64,000 nt of DNA from Spongilla lacustris (taxonomy: Eukaryota > Porifera > Demospongiae > Spongillida > Spongillidae), in contig OX442416.1 in the NCBI GenBank assembly GCA_949361645.1, positions 10,130,129-10,194,128 of the forward strand. Direction: 5' to 3'. The notes under the pieces were generated by a model that did not search any database, was not told where the DNA came from, and saw only the letters and a list, made by a program, of their open reading frames with translations. Made by a program: the position numbers and the translations under genes. Positions within the stretch are counted from its first letter, which is position 1. Each line of letters begins with the position of its first letter. Shown one piece after another: positions 22,391-33,900 of the stretch.

Positions 22391-23354
22391 ACCAATAGTG
22401 AGCAGCCGACACTCATTTACGTGTTTCCATTTTAGTGGATGCATGCAGTCATGCCTATATCCTCTGCCACTACATACCTACCATTAAACAAAACATGGGA
22501 GACATTATTTGAAGTCCAAGTCAGTGTAACAGAAATTCTAACATTGCCTGACCCTAAGCTGTTCATAATTTTGAATGATGTTCCAACTAAAATTCAGGTT
22601 GTGGGGCAAACATTCAATGGTTGACGTAATACCTTAAAGTACATACAACCTGATAAAGATCCATGTAGATAACATTAATAAATGATAAATGAAACATGCA
22701 TTTACATATAGTAGTACATACAAGAATAAAACCCAAAGGTAAAAAGAAGACATTAACAGGTTGCACAACTTAGTCCATGTAACTGGGGAGCCCAGCTCCA
22801 TCATCACTCTCCTCCATTTCGTTCTAAAGCTAGTCATACATAAACTTCAGGAAATATTGTATTAAAATCTGGATAAATGATTGAGCAGAGGTCAGATGTG
22901 TGATTGCTGGTATACTAGTAATCAGGATGTACATCTACATATGCAGTATGCATTGTCACTAAAAACAGTTTTGGTGGTTTGTGAAGGATCTTGCATGTTA
23001 AGTACAAGTTGACACAGATCACTTTAATTTGCAGAGTACTGTAATGAAGGAATTAAGATATGATGGACACACCTGTTGCTGTTATATCAAGAAGAAAACA
23101 GACTTATACATGAGAAGATACAGTTTCGCTGGTATCACTACTTTTAAATTAAAACTGAGTAACATTGTTTATGGTCTGAACAATATTTACATGTATCATC
23201 TATGGCTGAGTTAGTACTGTATAAATGATATTCTATATACAGTGTACCAAGTTTAGATAGTAGCATCTGTTTTCAGTGTAAAAATGTCTGTTGCAACATA
23301 AGTTATGATATATTAATATTTAGATTATATCATGACTTTTTAAAGCATATATCA

Positions 23355-23575
23355 ATAATGGTGTAAAAAGCAGAGAAACAAGGGCTGAATGATAAAGAAA
23401 AACGAAGTAGTCCTATATTTAGCCGGCACACTTTGTGGAACATTACATTGTGCATGCATGTGCTGCATATAGGACTATTTCATTTTTCCTTGTTATTCAA
23501 TCCTTGTTTCCCTGCTTTTTACACCACTATTGCCTTCAAATCCTACCAACTTTCTCATACAGAATGTTTTATATA
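23355..23575. mobile_element. foldback element copy (family of 35,532-35,818)
   Basis: Inverted arms contain AATGGTGTAAAAAGCAG / CTGCTTTTTACACCACTATT and AGTCCTATATTTAG / CATATAGGACTA around a short loop near 23,440. The arms are more diverged than in the 35.5-kb copy. Confidence 0.75.
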
Positions 23576-24009
23576 CTTGGATTTTTACATACACTTATGG
23601 CAATAGCACACAAAAGATTACACGAAGTTTAATGCATGGCTATGGAAACTCAAGTGGTATGCACCTTGGCATTACTGTGTAGCATTGGCTCAGACAATGT
23701 GCATGTTTAGCCTCCCATTAATTTTATGGAGGACCACAGACTTTGATTTTCCCACTATAGTATGTGGTTATAATAATTATTATAAATCCACTCAGCTTGT
23801 TCATTTGTACACTCAGCCATACTGAAACTGTACTAGTGTCCAATATTGTACTAGTATCACTGAGGTCCAACTATGCTCCAGATACAAGGGTGGATCTCTG
23901 CGAGACCATTATTGTACATGTTACATGTGGAAAATTTCCACAAGTGCTAATGGCATTTTCATCACAGGGGAGAGGTCTAACAAATTAGGTGTGTAATGTG
24001 TAACTGAAT

Positions 24010-24500
24010 GGATCTAGTTGGGCATGGCCTGACCAACTAGAATGGAAAATTTGATTGACCAACATATATGTACCCATGACTGAAAGAAAATGTGCCACAT
24101 TTACATGCAACACCCCTCCTCATAAAGCCTTGTTATGAAAAGTGATCAAAGGCTTGACCTACACCCTGACTAGACCAATCTATTCACAAGTACTAGACAA
24201 GCCTATTCACATGCAGTCAAATCAATAAATCAGACACACTACTAGACAAGCCTATTGACAATTAATAGACCCTTGAACCTAGGATTTTGAGGGGTTTAGG
24301 GGTGAATGCTATAGGAGATGGCTTCATAAAATGCTAAGTAATAATAAGGGGTCATTTGTGTGTAGTAACACAAGGCCACATTTGCATGGTACAATATCAA
24401 TTGAACTCAACCTTACATTACACCCAATATTATATTCAAGTTGACACAACTAATAATTCTATTATTGTGCCATCAATTTCATTACAATGTGGAGGTTAGT
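24010..24500. repeat. interspersed repeat, inverted relative to 30,765-31,195
   Basis: Read in reverse, this matches 30,765-31,195. Shared blocks are AGGGGTCATTTGTGTGTAGT, GGCCACATTTGCATGGTAC, ACCCTTGAACCTA and ACAAGCCTATTGACAATTA. One copy lies inside the first intron of the kelch gene, the other outside. No coding sequence was recognised. Confidence 0.75.
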
Positions 24501-25785
24501 ATCAGGACCCACGGTAAGGGTACTACGATCTGCTATGATTGTCTCTGTGGGTGTGGTTTTCGATTGAGCGTTTTAAAATCGTAACAAAGCATAGCTTTTA
24601 CTCGCTAGCTCACATATAATCCATCAAAAACATTACAGATCTGCACATATACCATGAGCTTTGCTAAACAGTGTTGCTTACGTGGTGTGACGAGTTGGCA
24701 CCAAAATTCTGCCATTTAATTTTTGATCATGCTTTCATCATGTGTAACTCGCGACAGGAACGTCATGCGAAGACAAAATTAGCTTCAAATAGTAGCATTT
24801 TAATTCCATACCTTTCCATACAAATAAGATGTAGAATTATAAGTGCTGGAAAATAATTTAAGCACATGCAAAATCATTATTGGAAATTCTCAGTTGCAAT
24901 ATGATGTCACACGTGAGTCTTAATTTATATTCAAAGAACAAAACATGCCGGCCTATCAATAAAATAGAAAAGAGCTGCATGATACATACGGACGGAAGGA
25001 GGCATAGCAGATTATCCAAGAAGCCAAATCTAAACTTGTTATACATTGCAATGAGTACACTAACACTCCTGGAGGAGAAAAAAAATTAGGGGAACAATTA
25101 AATCTAAAACTTTTATATCAAGAAAGTGAGTGGTAATGCAGAAAGCAAAGAAAGAATAAAAAACTTGATCTGAGTTAAAGTGTGTTTTGGTAGGATCCTA
25201 AAACTATAGCAGTCCTACATTTGAAAATAGGCTTCATCATTTGCAAATTCAGGACTGTTAGTTTTAAGATCCTACCAAACCTCACTATATCTACCAATCA
25301 TTTTCTTGATAGAGAAGTTTTTGATTTAATGATTCGGGTCTTAAGGATGCTAACTGTGCTTAAATAAGGATAATGATCGAGCTGCAAATTAGAAATTAAT
25401 GCAACCCAATTATTCAATCTATTGGCAGCCTATAAATTTGAAGCACTGACATTTGAGTTGACTTTAACCAATTCCATGCTTATATGTAGTGAATTCCAGA
25501 TACCCTTAGAAAAGTGTTTGCACTGGTTGCATTAATTTTACAGTATCATTGCCTTTATTTGAGGTGTTGTTTGACATGCTGGTATCATGAATGCCTACAC
25601 CAAAATGAAAATGCCTCAACATTCGTCAATATCTGGGGCATGCATGCATAGAATATAAAACAATTGCACCTTCACTGTTTATTTAATAGAAGCTGCGCGT
25701 GCATGCTTAATTTATCTTGATCAATCAGTTACATGTAACATAAGAATATCTGATAATGTTCGTGCACCCCCCCGGAACCAAAATG

Positions 25786-25814
25786 GGGGGGGGGGGGGGG
25801 GTGGGGGAGGGGGA
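25786..25814. repeat. G-homopolymer tract
   Basis: A run of about 17 G followed by TGGGGGAGGGGG in otherwise AT-rich DNA. Potential quadruplex-forming. The surroundings, 24,800-26,030, hold no gene I can support. Confidence 0.8.
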
Positions 25815-26034
25815 CCCACATGCCTGTGACAACGGAAAGTGAAGAAGAAACAAAAGATAGTAAAGATGTATTTAAAAAGAGAAAGATATGGGTGAGCATG
25901 CGAATATAGGATTGAGCTGTGGTGAAGATGAAGACTGCTGATAGTATGGCCTACTATATCACATATGCACTTTGTTATGTCTATACTACATGTACGTAGC
26001 CTGTATACCGCCGGTCCATAAAATGCACAACAAC

Positions 26035-26146
26035 AAGTAAAAAGTTTACAATCTATTCCCCCCCCATAACATTTTATTTCAAGGCTGGAAAACCATTCAC
26101 TATATATGGACTTGCAAGGTACGAACTTACTGCAAAGTAATGATAT
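26035..26146. repeat. 110-bp repeat shared with 57,250-57,362
   Basis: TTTACAATCTATTCCCCCC, ACATTTTATTTCAAGGCTGG and CTATATATGGACTTGCAAGG are shared almost exactly with the sequence abutting the truncated Gypsy pol at 57,250. This may be part of a terminal repeat or an unrelated repeat that interrupted that element. Confidence 0.7.
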
Positions 26147-26459
26147 TTCTCTAATCTTGAGCTTGCTCTTTCTCTGTTTAACATGATGCAGGAGTGTTTG
26201 CCTGCATAGCATATGTATGTAACCATCACAAAAAATTTCAATCAATGGTAAATTTTTCAATTCTAGTATCAACTTTAGCTATTATATGTTGTTAAATATT
26301 AGTATGCACATAAATGGCCAATGTTAACTTTTTTAAGCTTGTACAGAATGCTTCAGAAAAACCATTACATGTAACAGCAAATGACCTTGAATATATTATT
26401 GGGTAAGTTAGGAAGGATTTTATAATCAACACTGTGGAATGAATAGAATGAATCATTAT

Positions 26460-27590
26460 TTTGACATCATGACATATAAGAACATAAGGCATATACACAC
26501 AGAAAAATAACAACAAAGTGACACAATAAATGAATGAAACAACAGTGTTAATTAGATTTTGATAATTCAGTTGGTAGCCCAGCACCATAATCTATTCCAA
26601 CTCTGCTTCTCCACTTGGTGCGACAAGCAAAGCAGCTTCATTGCTCGCAGTATTGCAAAGGAAAGCTTTGAGTATGGTACGGCCCAGTGGTTTGTCCCAT
26701 TTAATGCTTATGCTTTGGGCTAGCCTTTTGCCTCTCTTCCCATTTTCTTACTTTGGTTTACAAGTCTGACCTTTGATGTTCTCGGTGTGCTTATGATGGT
26801 CTAGAGCTGCATCAAGAAATGCAGTGTGGTGACTTTTGAAGACCACTTCCATACATGTGCATATCCAAGTGGTTCAATAGACAGCAATGTAGACATCACA
26901 TTAGATGATCTCAGCACAATGTAAAATCCTTCACATAAAAGTGAGGGTGCTGTACCCCAACCACTACATGACCATGCAATTCTGCACCACAGAAAAACAT
27001 TACGATAATTTCTGGTATGCTGAGCACTAAGAGCATATAGCAAATTTATTAAGCAAATCTATTAAGCTCTCTGGTGTAAAGGAACTGTTCATTATTTAAA
27101 TACTGTAAATATTGACAACATACACTTTCATGCATACTTCTGCCAGATATCTTGTATGTTAGTTGGCAGACCAAGAGCATTTTCCTTTGTACTTAGCAAA
27201 AGTTTTTATCTTTTTGGTGTTTGAAAGCAAAGAGATCAAAAAATGATATGTCAATAATTTGCATGTAACTCAGCAGGGGCTATGCATTTGGCCATTCGGC
27301 TTTGTTGTGGTGGGAGACATGGTCTCACTGCGCAGCATCTTCCTCCAGGATTGAAACAATTGACTGGTATTGTTTCTTTGCATATCTGATACCAGCCGAT
27401 GCATCCACTCCTTCAGCTGCTCCAGATCCAGAATTGCGCACTGCTACTCGCCTGGAAGCAATGGTCGAGAGTTCTACAAACAGGTTTACGGTTCTGGATG
27501 AGGCACCACTGATGAGTCCCTTGGGTACATCATGAGCTGACTTGAACATGACTACCGTGAATTTATTCATTATTATAGTGTGTTTCAAAA
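26460..27590. repeat. 1.1-kb segmental duplication (pairs with 62,745-63,975)
   Basis: Direct copy of 62,745-63,975, sharing CATATACACACAGAA, TTCAGTTGGTAGCCCAGCAC, TGGTTTGTCCCATTTA and GCCGATGCATCCACTCCTT-like blocks. Small open frames at 27,302-27,588 are not conserved in frame in the other copy, so they are not called as genes. It lies directly 3' of the kelch gene. Confidence 0.8.
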
Positions 27591-27742
27591 CCTATCAATT
27601 AAAAAACACTGCCTTCCTTCATACTGCTTTCTTGCTAGTACATGTACACCTAATGTAAGGATAGCCCAACCTCCCATGTATAACTGGTTAACTATTTTCT
27701 TCTGTTTCAGATCAATTTAGCTATAAAATTTCATTCCAAAAC

Positions 27743-27912
27743 TTACAATGCAATTTTCTCATATGGATAAACATCTACATAATCAGAGTTACTTTTGATT
27801 TTTCTTAATTTATTCAAAATGTTCGGCGATAGCAAAGATGTATGATTTGTATAAAATGTGCTGTTCTTCTTCAAGTAGTGTAAACACAAATCTTCCAAGG
27901 TACTAACAGAAC
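27743..27912 (-). CDS. kelch gene exon 7, C-terminal box and stop
   Basis: Starts SVSTLEDLCLHYLKKN and contains SPNILNKLRK, then a stop. The L-x-x-L-C-x-x-x-L pattern and a following hydrophobic helix fit a BC-box/SOCS-like Elongin C-binding element; this is inferred by eye. Confidence 0.75.
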
Positions 27913-30900
27913 CTAAAGTGATATAAATATGCAATTACAACAGTTGTGCTTGATGCCCTTTATTGCATGCACCAGTTTTGAGCTCACCAAATCGGACGAT
28001 TAACAAGTCAGTCATAACATTTCTCTCAAATTTTGTCTTTCGTAGCTTGTTTCCTCCAAACACAAACACATCTGTATGTTGCTCTGTAATGTGATAGCTA
28101 CAGCTCATGTCTAACTTCCTTGGGCGAAATGAAGCATCCAAATGTAGCTATAAACACAAATGATAAGTGAAATACAAAAATGGCTACAATTACATGTACA
28201 TGTATGTATAATTGTGTGACCTTTATGACAGTTTGCCCCAGCTGGAAAGAAGAACATTAAGTACTTGAATAATCATGCTAGGTATTAAAAAAAAATCTGA
28301 AGCAATAATGACAAAATGATAAATGGTTTCATTAACCTTTTTTAATGCAGGCATCATGTAAAATTAGTCCTGGACATAAAAAACATAAATATGAACTTGA
28401 AAATTAGGAGTGATTAGTACACGGAATAAACAAACATTCCAGAGGTACACATCTACAGTGTAGTTCTCCCACTGCAACAACTACATCTCAGCATTATGTG
28501 GGGGAAACATGTATACATGCAAGATTAATGAGAAACATTCCATAGTATTAATTAAGCCCAAATTTTTAAAATCTAGTGATTTGGTAATTGAATGAAACAA
28601 ACTGCAAATCAAAATATGTATATTAAATTTTATTAACGGTACAAACCTGAGTCCAAGACAAGGTTGAAACTGACAATATCCAAACATCATTCAGTATCTT
28701 AGCCTCAATACCTTCACCCCAGAAAACAACAACATGTTGGTTACTTTCAGCCAAATCAGACTCTGGATCAACCAAGCATGCTACTGAATGGAGCCCACGA
28801 CCATCAGGCCACTTTTCATCAGCACTATTTGGACCACATGGACCCTCCCAAATCTGTGAAAAGCCTTTTGTTAAATTTTACACTAAGAGAATATGCATGC
28901 AATTATTTGAACACTGTACTTACAAGTGTATTAAGATCGAAATAGTAAAAATTGTGTTTAATCCAGTATCATACTTCCTTCGTTTTCCAAACATCAATAT
29001 TGCCCTATTCTTGTCAATTCTATTGAAAGTAAATTTTTCACATGGAGGAGGGCGGACACCTTTACAGGGAACTTCCATCCATTTTTCTGTGTGAGACAAT
29101 TATTGCACTTATATCATTACTACAAAGTAACTTATGCATATTGACAGTGTGATCCCAGGAAACAATACCAACATAGCTATTCATTGTAGTGTTTTCACAT
29201 ATATTATAAAACTAGATCCTTTGAATTATGTTTAATAACAAACTATTAAAGATAGTGGATTGAAATCAATGGTGCTTTATTATTGACATTACCTTGTCCT
29301 TAATTGCAATATACAATGTATCTTTGATAATGATATTGAGCTACATGTAAGACGGTTTTGACTCCTTACAGTGTTGTACCTGATTATAATAAGTATTTCC
29401 CAAATTGTTTAATCTCCAATCCAAGTCTATTTATATGTTGAAATAGAAGACGTGATCTTGGTACAATAAGAAAATAGAATACATTTATTAACAAAATACA
29501 CTAATATGATGAAATGCAGTCAGATGCAGATAAGGACATATGCTGGAGATTAAACACCGCATCCACCCATTTGCATTATAATGATATTTACACCCCCTGC
29601 ATCATATTATGTTATGACTAAATGGTGACAACAAGTAAAATAATTGCATGTACACATCAGCAAAATCCTCAGAAATGAAATATTTAACAGTCATAGAAAC
29701 GTAAATAGTATGTTAGGTTTACCTGTTGTGGTCTCATACATGTGCAAAGCATTATTCCAAACAGTGCCAAACGCATTTTGAAAGCTGTCATCAGGGTCAT
29801 ATTTTGCTCCTAAACATACAAGAAATATGCACACATTGGTGATACATGGGATATTTATAGTCTAACCCCTTTTGCTTTCATGCATTGGTTTGCTACCAAC
29901 ACCACCAAATGTAAAAAGTGCAGTTCCATGGACCACACAACCACCTGAGGCTCTTTGTAAAGGTGATTTCGAATTTAGAAGAAACGTCCATCTGAATGTC
30001 TCCAAATTGAGTGCATACATGTATGTTCCATCAAAATAATCTTCATCATTCATTCCACCAGTGATATAAAGTGTGCTTCCAATCACTCCATAACATGATG
30101 AGTGCCCAAGTCTTGGAAAAGATCCAAATGTAAGCTGTTTGTGCCATTCGCAATTGTCAAGATCAAATATCTCAAGATATGCATCGGTATGGTCGGGACC
30201 TGTAATTACAAAACATATGTGGCAATATTCCTTTGGAAATTACTTACTACAAAAGAATGCAATATGCCTGTATCAAAAAATGAGCTAGCACTATTCCATT
30301 ATTCACATATATTATTGTATATTCTGATGTCACCTGAATGATCAGTGTAAATTAAAGAAAAACATGCAGCTTGTATATGAAATAAACGTCGGTGAAGGTG
30401 CCATTCTTCTATATTCTATTACCCAGGTACTGATGAATGTTGAGGTACTTTCATTTTAGTGTTAGCATTCATGACACCAGCTTGTCAAACAACACCTTCA
30501 ACATTTATCAGTCTGCACAATGTGGCAATATGATTGATATGCATTCCCAATTTAGGTTACTTGGTAGGGTGCCAAATACCGGAAATAATAGTGAATAAAT
30601 GCAAATAAGTATTTTACACACTTTTTAAAGGGCATTTGGAATTCATAAAGCCAACTCAAATATCACTGCTATAATGGTCTGCCAATGGATTGAAAAGTTG
30701 TGTATTTTTAATCTGCATCTCGATAGCATTCTTAAGACCTGCATTGACACAACAAAAATTGTATTATTGTACCATCAATGTCATTGCAATGACACATATC
30801 TAAAAACTAATCTCCACATTGCAATGACATTGATGGTACAATAATACAATGTTTGTTGTGTCAACTTGTACCATGCAAATGTGGCCTTGTGATGTTACTA

Positions 30901-33900
30901 CACACAAATGACCCCTTATTATTATTTGGTATTGTGGGAAGCCATCTCTACATATTCACCCCTTGCCCCTCAATAGCTTAGGTTCAAGGGTCTAGTAATT
31001 GTCAATAGGCTTGTCTAGTAGTGTGTCTGATTCATTAATTTGACTGCATGTGAAGAGATTTGTCTAGCCAGGGTGTACATAGGTTAAGTCTTGGATTACT
31101 TTTCATAGCAAGGCTTCGAAATGATTTGGGGCTGCATGTAACTACTAAGTGTCACATTTTCTTTCAGTGATGGGTATGTTGGAGAATAAGATCAATCATG
31201 TTTGGCCAGCTAACTATATGGAAGTCACAAATAGCTCCTGTACTAGACATGTGTGGCATATTTATAGTGGTGGGAGAGATAGCTAACCTCCAGTATTTTG
31301 TATTAAAATACATGAATCCTATCATCCATTTAATATATTTTGATGGAGAAAGAGCTATGTATATATCATCGGTGCCTTATGACACCATAGCATTATTCAA
31401 CTACATGCGGGCATGAATTGTGTTCCACTAGTGCTGTTTCTGGCTAGTGCAATATCCTACATGAGTGACCAGAGCATATATATGCTAGTACCGGGTTTCC
31501 ACAAATAAATGCAACTCTTTTAAATCACCCAAGGATTAACCGTATTGCAGCAAAGCAGAGTGCATGAGGATGTGGCCTGTTTGTGAGGCAGAATAGGGTT
31601 AACTGCACGAGTCAGTATGCCTACCCCAATAACAGATAAACTCCTTTTGAAAGTTTGCATAGTAATGCTGTGGTTGCTACTGTACATGTATTATAAATTA
31701 TTTTAACAGAAGTAATCATATATGGTTGCTATTTATAGTATGCATCATTGAATTTATAAGTGTGGGAATGTAGTTTATGTCTTGGTGTACTATTTCTTTG
31801 CTTTAAATAAAATAAAACATTTTAAATGTCCCTCATTATCATTGGAAGCATCATAAATTATGTTTTGACTGCAGAATACATATCAATGTATAAGTGAATG
31901 ATGTAACATTGATGCTAACTTTTCGAATTACAGTAGCAATTTAATTCACCTATTACAGTAAATCATGTCTATTCTATAATTTTATATTTTAGTTGGTAGA
32001 TTCAAGATCAAATACTGGCGTGATTAAAACAGGTTTTGCTTGCTCAAAAACTGGTATTACAGCTAGTCTCAATATGGCAAAACTGCCATTTGCTGTTGGC
32101 AAACTCAAAGTGATGTAGTGCAGGTTTCTGGAAGCTCAAGAAGTAGAATAATGAATAGAATAGAATAATGGAACATTATATATCCATGGCGTCAACTGTT
32201 AGTAAATGCTACGCCCATGTACCAGTGCTTCCACAGAAGTGATTGCATACACTAAAAGGCGTCAATCTAAGCAACCCTGTATAAATACCACAGACAAATA
32301 ACATACATGTAGGTGACCAAAGCGGCAGCATTGATTTGTCAAATGACAGTGATATTGACAGCAACAGTATAGGCATACACAATGGTGTGGTCCCCTTGAG
32401 TCTGATTAATTGGGGCTAGCTCCTACACTTATTGATCCATTCTACATGGTACTGTACTCAAACACAGGATTAGAAAGCACACTGTTCAATGGAGCAGCAG
32501 CACAACAACACACATATGCACATGGTCTCTAGCTAGGGTACGTCCATGCTGGCATTTGAGCTGAAGTGAGGTTCTACATCGATTAGTACACATCATTATT
32601 CAAACTGGATATTAATTTAGAAGTGTTGTGATTTATTTAATAAGCATACATGTAACTTATTACCCACACTTTTTTTTTCGTCGACGAAAAAATCTGGTTG
32701 TGAGTATAGCTGAAGCAACTGACTATCAGAGAAAATCAACTTATCGTTTATATGGTCAATAACCTAAACTGTTGTGATCCTTATTTAAGGCGGATAGTGT
32801 CAATACTTAAGAAAGGTTGTGCCACTTCCTCCCTGTGTTTTACAACATTGATCATAATGACATCATTTCAAGTTTGTTATGATGGCTAATCAGTATACAT
32901 TTGGGCAATAGCATTTATGTTATCTAACTTGCTTGGTTGGCAAAATGATGTAATGTAAAATATCGAGAGTTACGTTAGTAAATCATACAGGATTTGACCC
33001 CGATTATGAATTTCTTAAAAAAACGCGACCCGCTTCTAACAAGACTCCTGACGAGCGGATGGCTTACTTTGTTGTCGTCATCGTACAAGAAGGCAACAAC
33101 AAGTAGTTTCGTGTTTGTTTGATGTCACAAAACCGCGTGGTTGTAGAGAACAAAACTATTTTCCAAACTCGTACCCAGTCCCACGTATTTCTCATTCTCC
33201 TTCTTGTTCTTGACCATGCATAACTCGGGATAGGAACACTTTTAAGAAATGAAAATCGCACCAATGGCTTCAGAATTCATTGGCATTCTCGCTTCTGTGG
33301 TCAAAATGTATTGAGGCTACATTGTATATATCGGTGGTTGTGTTAGCAAATGACGTATATTTAAGCATCCTGTACTAACAGGACTCAAAACGATCAAATA
33401 GTTAAGATATTTGGCTCCAGTACACAGTAGCTGCACGTGTAATCCAATCTGTACGGTCTGGGCACTACACCTATTAGTTGTAATTAACCTAGTGAAATTG
33501 TGGCACGTATCCGGTTTGGGCATTAGCACTATTTACTAAAAATCACCGGAACCTCGAGCCTAAACTAAATTTAAAGAGGTAACGATACAACAAAAATTCA
33601 GCAGCCATGAAGAGTGCAGAACATCGGGACAATTCCATCGCTTCTCCTTCTGCGAAAAGAATGCGATTCCAAGAACGCACGACCGATCCGCAACAGTCAA
33701 ACATGCTGCTGGAAAAAATGCTACCGCAGGGGTAATAGGCTTGGAAAGCTACCAAACCCAATATGTACGCTCGAATTCAACTGGGTTTGATGTACATCAG
33801 TCAATGGTCTCCCCCACACCCCCTGGTGTGGGCACAGAAGGGGCATTTGGATAGGAATTGACTAGGATTTTTGCCCCAGGGGTGGGTGATTTGACAGATT

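Larger units (their letters stand above)
20280..23600. repeat. diverged duplicated block pairing with 34,300-35,820
   Basis: Colinear landmarks are GAATATAAAGGTAGCCT, GATGCCTCTTACAACCACA, a pyrimidine repeat, GACACAGATCACTTTAATTT and then the foldback repeat. The copies differ mainly in the length of the pyrimidine repeat (about 1.5 kb here, about 0.3 kb there). No gene was recognised in it. Confidence 0.65.

Noticed and set aside
20729..22398. Three overlapping plus-strand open frames of 397-530 codons, Pro/Leu/Ser-rich
   Set aside because: They are produced by a stop-free C/T minisatellite with units not divisible by three, so every frame is open. No coding signal outside the repeat.
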